Source: Notolepis coatsorum
Taxonomy: Eukaryota > Chordata > Actinopteri > Aulopiformes > Paralepididae
DNA length: 64,000 nt
Assembly: GCA_963971535.1 (NCBI GenBank)
Contig: OZ020592.1
Span: 51,881,213-51,945,212 of the forward strand
Direction of reading: 5' to 3'
Shown in pieces: positions 55,901-64,000 of this stretch. How positions within the stretch are numbered: position 1 is the stretch's first letter; every line of letters starts with the position of its first letter. The notes beneath the pieces were generated by a model. The model worked only from the letters and a program-made list of their open reading frames with translations. It was not told the origin of the DNA and did no database searches. The position numbers were made by a program, and so were the translations under genes.

Positions 55901-57228
55901 AGATGTAAGGTGCAACGTGTGCCATAGGCACGAGCATAGTCCAATAGGCGAAGCAAGACGCAGAGCCGTAGGAAATATAACAACTTTAAAGTTGAACTTA
56001 ATCTGTACAAGAGACAGTTGAACAACGGCTTGTTTTAATTCACTTTTGAGTCGATTGAGTAACTTCAGGGGAGTAATATTAACGGAACTGACATCAACAC
56101 TGTCAGACTTTTGACAGGAACCTGAGCGAGACTTTACGGCCAATATGTTGTGCAATATACAGAAGCTACATAGAAAAGTGAATCGTCTGCTTGCAACACA
56201 ATCAATTCGAGCCTTTTGAAATAGTACTTGTAGATATAACCAGAACTAGCGATTACACAATATGTATAATACATATACATGATCTATGGCTCCATATAGA
56301 GATAACTATGCTCAATAAACATAACATGACTATTTTGTGTGAAAATAAAATATACACACCTAACTAGTAAACTAGTTACTACATTAACTGAGAAATTATT
56401 TGATTCTTGTGCATCTTAAAATTGGATAACATTATACCATTCCATGATGTGATATTTTCTGTAAAGACTGGGAGGATGTAACTAAAAACTAGTAGAATAA
56501 ATATTGAATATTAATAATAATATCAAAGACTAATAGAAAACGAATCTGAAAGCTCTTGAATCGTTTCAGTACTTCATTACTAAGGATGGACACAAGGTGG
56601 TGCCAATGTCTGTTTATTAACTATCTACCGATCTATCACCAACCAATTATTTTGCCATGACCAATGTTTAATTCTTTTTATTAAATTGTTAAATTATATT
56701 CTAAGAGCAATGTTCATATATCTTGTGGGTTATTTTAAATATAAGAATCTGTTTAAATGTTTGCTAATGTATAATTGTAACAAGGAAAAAGATCTTAAAG
56801 TTGCATTTCACAGAAAAATAACAGATTTATTTTTCACATAATCTCATACATACACACACATTCATTCGCTTTGACAGTTGTTGGGTCTAAACGGTCCTCA
56901 TTTATGGCCCATCAAACCATTCAATTAGGTGCTTATTTAATGATATGTATGGTTGAGTCTATATTTTCCTCATTCAAAACGATTGGAAATCTTACAAGTA
57001 TCTATCAAGTTCTATTTTACTCTTTATTATTGCCATAGAATCAAACCATAAACAAGGTGGCCTGTTGGGATCCTAATGTGAAAACTGTGATTTTATATGT
57101 CTGCACTTTATGTGCTGAGTGCTCATGTTGTGCCTGTTTTTTCTGCTGTGAAGCACTTTAAGTCGTTTTTAAGTAGCAAAAATGTGAATATGAATACTTG
57201 AATATGTCCACCAGTGACGTTATTGGAG
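55901..57228. other. AT-rich region without recognised features
   Basis: No open frame with family signature, no element ends and no RNA motif seen. 57090-57190 contains ttatgtgctgagtgctcatg...gtgaagcactttaagtcg, possibly a decayed LINE 3' end. Confidence 0.5.
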
Positions 57229-57360
57229 GACACGGAATCCTTCTGTTCTGTCAATTACAGCGCAATGAAATCATGTAGATGAAAACATTTTGATATTGCT
57301 ATTTTTTATCTACATAATTTCATTGAGCTTTAACAGAATAAAAAGATTCAGTGTCCTTCA
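57229..57360. repeat. short palindromic MITE
   Basis: ggacacggaatccttctgtt and gcaatgaaatcatgtagat pair with atctacataatttcattgag and aagattcagtgtcc. Arms about 50 bases, several mismatches. Confidence 0.75.
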
Positions 57361-57430
57361 ATTACGTCTCTGGATTATATATTCAAGCTCATTATTAGCA
57401 ATAACTGTCTTAAAACGAATGTGTGCAAAT

Positions 57431-58139
57431 AGTGCGTGGCTTAGCAAAAAAAATTGGACGCGCCGGACAAAAGCACCAAATTTTTCCCACATGTTCCTCA
57501 TCATCATAGCTTTCATTTTGGGGTAGGGGCCACGTCATCATGATGGATTTCAAGATGGCCGCCATGTAAAATCAAGGTTCTGCCCATTAATAAATATCTT
57601 GGTCCATAGTGCGCTCAATATTTGAGCGAACACAAAGGTATTGGTATCCCTGTAAACTAGAGAAGCTAAGCTTTCATTAAGCCCAACTGTTGGGAAGGTG
57701 GTTTTAATAGGCAATGATTCAAAATTATGTTAAATTTTCGCCTAGAAAAAACTGCCATGCTCATCTTCCAAAAGGTCCATTGGCTGTTCACATGAATTTA
57801 TCAGAGTGGACATTGGTTTTATAGGTACCCACAAGCCTCTTATTTCCAGACATACCCACTTTGTCCAACTTGCATGCTATTTGGGGAGATAATCAAGCAG
57901 GTTTGTGCATGTGGTACAAATGTGTCGAACATTCTAACAACTGCCAAAAATGTGAATGTTGGGTTAGGGTTTGTTGTTAGAATGTTGAACATAGAAGATC
58001 AATTTTGGTGTCAAACTACACATTTTCTGGGTCAATAAATGTGTTAATGCTATGAAGAATGTCACCAGATGAATATTTGTACCATTCTAACAACATATTT
58101 ACATCATTTTTTACTTGTTTAACAGTCAGACATGCATGA
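57431..58139. repeat. left arm of a long inverted repeat
   Basis: About 709 bases, from gtgcgtggcttagca to cagtcagacatgcatgaat, matching 62247-63053 in reverse orientation with roughly nine in ten positions the same by eye. Contains a palindromic YY1-like aagatggccgccatg. Confidence 0.9.
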
Positions 58140-58243
58140 ATCGAATAGACATTTTATTAGAATCACTCTATAAGAACAAATTATCTTGTAAAGTTATGGC
58201 GGAGGGAGGTGGCACAGAGACATAGGAACTTCAATAAATTACA

Positions 58244-58244
58244 T

Positions 58245-58281
<37 letters not shown>
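58244..58281. repeat. (TTA)n microsatellite
   Basis: About twelve uninterrupted TTA units. Confidence 0.95.
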
Positions 58282-58429
58282 CATAACTCTTTAGCCTGTA
58301 TAGGCATATTTAACTGTTATGGAGTGTGGAACTAAGTATATGGTGCAAAGACTATGTGGGAATGATGTTGCGTATGACCAATATGCATAGGTGTGTGTAA
58401 GAGTCAGACACACAAGAGTGTGTGCAAGA

Positions 58430-59100
58430 GTCCAGCATGTGTGCATGTGTGTGAGCAAGAGTCCAGAGGTAGGAAGGCTGGGGTCTGTGAAGCACAAGGG
58501 AGTGGTCCAGGGAAAGTTGGTTGGAGGCGTCACTGGGGAGCGAGAGGAAATATGAGTAAGTACGAGCTTGTAGCAAATGTGAGGCACCACAAAATACAAA
58601 ACACTGGAAAAGCTTAATAGAATCAAGACTGTACCGTATATATGTGTCTAGGTTCTGGCACTAGACCCATGGCATGCTGGCCTTGATCCTGGTCAGCATC
58701 ATCATCAGCGGGCAGGCGGTAGGAAGGCTGGAGTCCTGGAAGCATGAGGGAGAGGTCCAGGGAACGTCTGGGGGAACGTGAGGCTTGAGAGGGGTCACAA
58801 GGTGTCTTGACAGGTCCAGGGGAATCACTGAGGAGCAAAAGCAAACACTGGTAAGCGCGGATTGTAGGTTGTAAGGCAGCACAAAATACAAAACAATAAA
58901 AGAAGCTTAATAGAATAGACTAGAGAACTAGACTGTATGCCTACCATATGTGGCCACGGTCTGGCACTGGGAACCATGGCACGCTGGCTTTGATCCTGGT
59001 CGGAATCTTCCTCAGCGGGCAGGCGGTAGGAAGGCTGGAGTCCAGGAAGCACGAGAGAGAGGTCCAGGGAATCTCCGGGTGAGTGCACAGAAGCTGTGAC
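58430..59100 (-). repeat. triplicated last exon, about 300-bp units
   Basis: The text ggtaggaaggctgg.gtc, followed by gaagca..a.gg.agaggtccaggga, occurs at about 58469, 58719 and 59025. Each unit also contains aaatacaaaaca...aaaagcttaatagaat. Read on the minus strand, units encode versions of LSLMLPGLQPSYRLPADDD. The middle unit is preceded by ttgcttttgctcctcag, a good splice acceptor. It lies just 3' of the gene fragment at 59100-59720. Confidence 0.8.
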
Positions 59101-59720
59101 ATATCTGTCACAATGGCAGCTGCAAATATCTGTGCATTTCCAATGTGCTTCTTGCATGAGCACATTGCACCACAACCACTTCAATTGCACTTCACAAGTT
59201 CATTGCAGGCTTTTGATGCCATGGGTAGATTGCTCCACATAGGAAGCCAGACCTCTCCATCCAAGGTCCATCCCCATCCTTCAGGACTGGGTGCCGGCTG
59301 TTGGGCCAGGTCAGACATCGCCCAGATCCCAGACTGGTAAGCAATTCGCTTTACATGTTGCAGAAGTGCATCTTGGGTAGGTGGAATGTGTTCCATGGAT
59401 CTGTTTCTTTGACAGAACAACACTCGCCGTGCTTCATCGACAGGTTTCAATTCACTAGTCTTGTCATAGAGGATGATGGTAAAGCGTTCCAGAAGGTGAA
59501 AGTGCTGGGCTTCTATGGTCACAGGAGTAAATGGATTTTCTGCCATGAAGTTGAAGGCCTCTGTGACTTGAGGGTAGGCATTCCAAGCCACCCATGCAGA
59601 CTTCTTCCCCTTCCCGCAAAATGTTGAAGTTGTGTCACAGCCCGTGTATGAATGGAAGATGGGAAGTGCTGTGGACTTGTCTTTCCCAAGAGCATGGCAG
59701 ATGGTGGAGGAGCCAAAGCT
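59060..59720 (-). pseudogene. degenerate gene: GCD...GKGKK protein with Cys-rich tail
   Basis: An open stretch from about 59720 to 59181 reads TALPIFHSYTGCDTTSTFCG, KGKKSAWVAWNAYPQVTEAF, ERFTIILYDKTSEL, HIPPTQDALLQHVKRIAYQS and SPEGWGWTLDGEVWLPMW. This matches, from memory, a protein family common in fish, cnidarian and insect genomes and always annotated as uncharacterised. Beyond 59181 a Cys-rich tail (CSCKK, HWKCTDICSCHC) is still recognisable, so the copy is degenerate. TGCDTT..F.GKGKK resembles the Asp-containing turn of FEN1/XPG-type nucleases (GCDY...GIGPKRA); this is my inference. The N-terminal part is not in the window, apparently replaced by a BEL/Pao relic. It may belong to the long-inverted-repeat element around it. 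Confidence 0.7.
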
Positions 59721-59844
59721 ATATTTAGGTTATTGTATTATATGAATGTTTATATGTTTATTTTTATAACTTTACATTGAAACAGCATTAGGAATATTGA
59801 TTGGATTTAGATAAAGTCATTGAACCGGCTTATTTGTCATAATG

Positions 59845-60003
59845 GAACATTCTAGAACATTTGTGATGTCACAGTATGATGTCATGCCTGAACACTCTAG
59901 AACATTTGTGATGTCACAGTATGATGTCATGATCGAACGTTCTGGAACATTTGTGATGTCACTGTATGATGTCATAACCAAACATTCTAGAACATTTGTG
60001 TCT
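59845..60003 (+). promoter_or_regulatory. 45-bp tandem array with HSE-like and CRE-like motifs
   Basis: Units start at 59845, 59890, 59935 and 59980. Each begins GAACATTCTAGAAC or a one-to-two base variant, which fits the heat shock element nGAAnnTTCnnGAAn, and units 1-3 each carry two TGATGTCA motifs (CpG-decayed CRE, TGACGTCA). A TATA-like ctctatataata follows at 60003. Together this has promoter layout for plus-strand transcription. Confidence 0.75.
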
Positions 60004-61206
60004 CTATATAATATAGTCCACAAGGTCTGGACTGGACGGAGGTGTATAGTGAATTGGCTGAGGGGGCGGCGAGGGACAAGGCTGCGAGGGACAAAGCAGC
60101 CCACGATAAGATAGCAGGGGGCAAGGAGGGTCCCGCGGAGGGGCCTCAGGCAGGAAGTAGCAGCAGTAGCTGCACTCCAATGGACAATGTAGTTGATGAC
60201 GGGGTCCAGTAGTAGAAGAAAAAGAAGGTGAAGAAGGAGAAGAAGGAGAAGAAGAAGAGCCCATAAAAAGAATTGCGGAGGGCAGTAATACGCCACGATG
60301 CGTCTACTCTGCCGGAAATTCAAATAAGAAGAAGAAGAAGAACAGGCAGTGTGTAGCTTGAAACAGGACTGAACAGGACTGAACATATATTGAACAATAT
60401 TTAGGAAAGTAGCTTTAGGACCACTTCTGTAAAGAAAGACTTCGCTGTGGAAGAGAAATAAACTATTTGGATATCTTTGTTTTATACTGGAGCGGCTGTG
60501 GACATTATTTTTCTTTATCAACGAACATACTACTCACAAGTAAGCAACTTTAACCAGTAGAGTGGAACGTCAGCCCTCATATTAGTAAGAAAACTCTGTT
60601 CCAAGAGGAAAAAGGAATCAAAACAAACTACTGGAGCGCTGAAAGAAGGATAACAACAAAATGTCGGAACCTAAGAAGGTTGAGATGACACAAAGGGTCT
60701 ATGAGGAAGATGTCCGTCAGGCCATCAATAAGAGGAGAGCTAAGTTAGGTCAACTAACTGGTCACATGAATAAGATGAATCAATTAATGGATGAGGACGA
60801 CGACGGTAACTTGGAAGGTGTACAAGATTGGTAGAATTCAACAATCTATTTGGAGAGTTCGGTGAGCTTAAACTTCAGTCCAGGTGGTACTAAGCAAGAC
60901 ATCAGAAGAGGAGAAGAAGAAAGATCAGGATGAATGGTTCACGCCGAAGGCTGACACATTTTACAACTTCACAGTAAAGGCTGACACATCGATGAAAGAG
61001 GTGCATCAGCGTATAGCGGAGTCTAGGACGCACCAAGATGAGGTCAGGCCTGAAGACAGTGCATCCGGCATCGTAAAAAGGAAAGGGTCTACTCTAGAGC
61101 ACCATCCACTACATTTTCCAGAACATCATCTGCAAGCGTGCGTCTGAAAGTTGAATTAGAGAGGGCTGAGTTGCTAGCCCAGGCTTCCGCTCTAAAGCAA
61201 AAACGA

Positions 61207-61535
61207 CAACTCGATGAACAGGAGGCTCTGCTCTTAGCTACCTCATCTAAGCTAAGAGCAGATAGGGAGGAACAGGAGGCTCTGCTCTTAGCTACCTCAT
61301 CTAAGCTAAGAGCAGAGAGGGAGGAACAGGAGGCTCTGCTCTTAGCTACCTCATCTAAGCTAAGAGCAGAGAGGGAGGAACAGGAGGCTCTGCTCTTAGA
61401 TACCTCATCTAAGCTAAGAGCAGAGAGGGAGGAACAGAATGCTCTGCTCTTAGCTACCTCATCTAAGCTAAGAGCAGAGAGGGAGGAACAGGAGGCTCTG
61501 CTCTTAGCTACCTCATCTAAGCTAAGAGCAGAGAG
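61207..61535 (+). repeat. 54-57-bp coding minisatellite
   Basis: Six near-identical units of 54 bases, each with ggaggctctgctcttagctac and tcatctaagctaagagcag, lie in the coiled-coil part of the BEL/Pao Gag region. Each unit encodes EEQEALLLATSSKLRAER. The strand-symmetric core ctcttagc...gctaagag makes the frame open on both strands. Confidence 0.95.
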
Positions 61536-62246
61536 AGAGGATTTACAGGTCCATGCTGCTTTAGCTGCTGCATAGGCTAAGTTCAAAGTACTGGAAGAGT
61601 ACGAGGGCCAGCGAGCCTCATCCAGAGTGTCCCGTAGGGATGGAATGAACTCTTACATAGAGAAAAAGAAGCCCTTCGAATCACAAGCTCACAAGCAGGC
61701 CACGCCTACTCCTCAGGCCGTAGTGATAAAAGGAGAACCTGCTTACAGTAGTAGCTCCAGAGCAGCTGGCGGTGCTACACAGAAGGAACAAGAGTCTCCG
61801 TAACAAGAGTCCACACGAGCCATGGTGGATTTCCTAGTGAAGCAACAAAACCATGCTACTCTGCCCCCTCAACAGATTCCTATATTCAAGGGAGACCCTA
61901 TGGGGTACAGGCTATTCATCAGGGCCTTTGAACACGAAGTGGAGGACAGATAGTAACAGAGACCGGCTGTACTTCATGGAGCAGTACAGGGATGGACAGC
62001 CAAGAGAGCTGATAAGAAGTTGTCTTCACATGGAACCAGAGCGAGGCTATCGCGAGGCAAGGAGGCTCTTGAAAGAACATTTTGGAAATGGATACAAGAT
62101 CTCAATGGCGTATATACAATGCACTGAACTGGCCTACTATCAAGTCCGATGACGGAGAGGCACTCCACTCCTTTGACCTCTATCTCACTGGATGCCTCAA
62201 CGCTATGGCTGACGTGGAGTACATGCAGGAGCTTGACAGCATATCA

Positions 62247-63053
62247 AATGCATTCATGCATCTCTGACTGTTAAACAAGTAAAAAATTATGTAAATATGT
62301 TGTTAGAATGGTACAAATATTCATCTGGTGACATTCTTCATAGCATTAGCACATTTATTGACCCAGAAAATGTGTAGTTTGACACCAAAATTGATCTTCT
62401 ATGTTCAACATTCTAACAACAAACCCTAACCCAACATTCACATTTTTGGCAGTTGTTAGAATGTTCGACACATTTGTACCACATGCACAAACCTGCTTGA
62501 TTATTGCCCCAAATAGCATGCAAGTTGGACAAAGTATGTCTGGAAAGAAGAGGCTTGTGGGTACCTATAAAACCAATGTTCACTCTGATATATTCATGTG
62601 AACGGCCAAGGGACCTTTTGGACGATGAGCATGGCAGTTTTTCCTAGGCGAAAATTTAACATAATTTTGAATCATTGCCTATTAAAACCTCCTTCCCAAC
62701 AGTTGGGCTTAATGAAAATGATACCAATGGAAAGCTTAGCTTCTCTAGTTTACATGGATACCAATACCTTTGTGTTCAAATATTGAGCGCGCTATGGACC
62801 AAGATATTTATTAATGGGCAGAACCTTGATTTTACATGGCGGCCATCTTGAAATCCATCATGATGACGTGGCCCCTACCCCAAAATGAAAGCTATGTAGC
62901 TATGAAAGCTACATTGAGCTGTACTGTACTGTACCCATTCTGCAATCTGTTAATAAAGTTTTCATTCATTCATTCATTCATGATGATGAGGAACACGTGG
63001 GAAAAATGTGGTGCTTTTATCCGGCGTGTCCACATCCTTCTCAAATCTGGTGC
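62247..63053. repeat. right arm of a long inverted repeat
   Basis: Reverse counterpart of 57431-58139. It is longer because an ATTC-tail LINE end (about 62900-62980, cattctgcaatctgttaata...(ATTC)n) is inserted, and because about 14 bases near 63030 are extra. Its inner edge cuts the BEL/Pao Gag region. Confidence 0.9.
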
Positions 63054-63196
63054 TAAGCCACCGCACTAAAACTGCAAAGCTGTTTTAGTTTGGAGATATC
63101 TGTGAGATTTTGCATAATAAATCGTAATTTTCTTGAGGTGAAATGCCCCTTTAACGAAATTAAATGAAATAACTCCCTACCAAGTGCGCCGCTGTA

Positions 63197-63208
63197 CCAG
63201 CAGGGGGA
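63197..63208 (+). promoter_or_regulatory. CTCF-like site
   Basis: ccagcaggggga followed by gtagtagggtgcgctgg fits the CTCF core CCASYAGRKGGCR at nearly all positions. It sits at the edge of the mobile-element region and just upstream of a candidate promoter. Confidence 0.5.
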
Positions 63209-63234
63209 GTAGTAGGGTGCGCTGGGTCGTCGTC

Positions 63235-63242
63235 TGACGTCA
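63235..63242. promoter_or_regulatory. perfect CRE (TGACGTCA)
   Basis: Full palindromic cAMP response element, in a CpG-containing stretch 63180-63360 (gcgccgctg, gtcgtcgtc, gcggacgcgaacgggagcgg) that contrasts with the AT-rich surroundings. Suggests the promoter of a gene running right. Confidence 0.65.
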
Positions 63243-63363
63243 CATGATTTTGTTGTTCTAGGACTTGTGCGCTCTCTCCTCTTCCACTTCAGTGCTTCAC
63301 CCGTGCAGGGGGATAAGCGGACGCGAACGGGAGCGGACCGGGACCGCTGGGATAAAATGTGTT

Positions 63364-63439
63364 ATGGTCAAGTCTGTGTGGATGTATTTATTACGCTGGG
63401 ATGATGATTTCACCTTTCATTCAATAGAAGATTTAGAAG
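63364..63439 (+). CDS. possible first coding exon of an unidentified gene
   Basis: ATG at 63364 (cttATGG-type context) opens MVKSVWMYLLRWDDDFTFHS followed by IEDLE, then a consensus donor G|GTATGT at 63440. The exon lies about 120 bases after a perfect CRE and directly after a CpG-rich leader. I do not recognise the peptide. An upstream ATG at 63357 would start a short uORF in another frame. It may equally be an untranslated exon. Confidence 0.35.
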
Positions 63440-64000
63440 GTATGTGGTACTTTAAATGTAATAACTGGGGGTGACTTTTTACATGATGTGCCATGTTGGA
63501 CAGCTTTTAGACTGATCCTGATTTGGGCTGCAAGGGTATTTTGCAAATGCCTTCAAGGATTCCAATGTATTCTGTCCCGTTTGAATTATACCAGCATTCC
63601 TCAGTGTATGTGGGTTTCTCAAACAGGACATTTAACTCAGATTGGCACTTTCTAAATATATCACAATTGTCTTTACCAGTCCAGCCTGTTTGCAATGTAT
63701 TTGTTACAACATTTCACATAATTTATGGAACTATATAGCAAATTATGTTTTATGTTCCCAAAATGGGATGGTTGTATTCAGTCCAAAGGCAGCTGTTTCC
63801 TTAATGTTTTGATGGATATCAGCATTTTAGCAGCAGCCAGCAACAACAACAGGATTAATACTGCAGTAATCTCCCCATAGACCGCTGGCAGTGTGTGGCC
63901 ATGAATAAGATATACATGCTTTGCATTAAACTTGAAATCAAGCTACCCTCAGAAAAGCCATTTGGGTTTAATGGTCTTCAGAGGATTAGGCAAATAGACA
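63440..64000. other. downstream of the candidate first exon
   Basis: Unique-looking sequence of ordinary composition; presumably the start of intron 1 of the gene above. No element ends seen. Confidence 0.4.

Larger units (their letters stand above)
59760..62246 (+). mobile_element. BEL/Pao relic 2 (leader and Gag region)
   Basis: Fossil of a second, different BEL/Pao family. The left part (59760-60660) looks like LTR plus leader, with a repeat array, a TATA-like box near 60005 and a purine-rich stretch 60200-60250. Gag-like parts follow: a start region at 60661 (MSEPKKVEMTQRVYEED), a coiled-coil region with a repeated heptad-rich unit at 61138-61575, and the conserved SCLHMEPERGYREARRLL and WPTIKSDDGEALHSF blocks (61900-62200). 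It is broken and stops at the right inverted arm; no polymerase part is present. Confidence 0.75.

Noticed and set aside
61089-61586. 165-codon minus-strand frame with SSLSALSLDEVAKSRA repeats
   Set aside because: It is the antisense shadow of the 54-bp repeat in the BEL/Pao Gag region and has no independent support.

Overview
The window is a stretch of a teleost fish genome. It holds one host gene that can be followed from start to stop, the probable first exon of a second gene at the right edge, and many layers of transposable elements. The fish assignment rests on the element mix: Rex1/CR1-like, L2 and L1/Tx1 LINEs, long tRNA-derived SINEs with hAT, piggyBac-like and TA-target MITEs, BEL/Pao and Ty3/Gypsy relics, and on a TMEM106A-type host gene.

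Layout. 1-3286: 5'-truncated Rex1/CR1-like LINE, minus strand. 3287-6142: BEL/Pao relic with a probable 3' LTR. 6232-6345: tail of a hAT transposase. 6346-10289: L2 LINE, split by a 508-bp TA-target MITE. 10.3-17.0 kb: piggyBac-like elements (TTAA ends) carrying a TA-target MITE, a 27-bp minisatellite and a second Rex1/CR1-like LINE. 17.2-42.8 kb: the host gene tmem106a, plus strand, seven coding exons, 223 codons; its reading phases agree at all six junctions. Intron 1 is almost entirely a pair of related inverted-repeat elements that carry 5S rRNA-like sequences and a nested hAT element. The other introns hold at least seven dated insertions (target-site duplications visible). 45.6-55.1 kb: a full-span Ty3/Gypsy fossil, minus strand, with LTRs and a 5-bp target duplication, broken by a SINE, an L1/Tx1 LINE, a MITE and a 1.39-kb foldback palindrome, among other breaks. 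55.1-57.2 kb: GC-rich diverged repeats, then AT-rich sequence with no gene seen. 57.4-63.05 kb: two inverted arms of about 0.7-0.8 kb enclosing a degenerate minus-strand gene (GCD...GKGKK motif and Cys-rich tail, last exon triplicated) and a BEL/Pao relic preceded by a four-unit array of heat-shock-element-like motifs. 63.2-63.44 kb: CpG-rich promoter with a perfect CRE and a CTCF-like site, followed by an open first exon ending in a consensus splice donor.

How it fits together. The only cellular function clearly encoded is TMEM106A, a single-pass type II endolysosomal/plasma-membrane protein. Everything else is mobile DNA, mostly dead. The order of many insertions can be read from nested target-site duplications, for example hAT into LINE tail into a larger TIR element in intron 6. 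The least familiar pieces are the intron-1 element pair with 5S-like modules, the long-inverted-repeat unit at 57-63 kb with its unknown gene, and the foldback inside the Gypsy LTR. Coordinates of element edges are by eye; identities quoted as 'similar' come from direct comparison within this window or from remembered family motifs, not from a database search.
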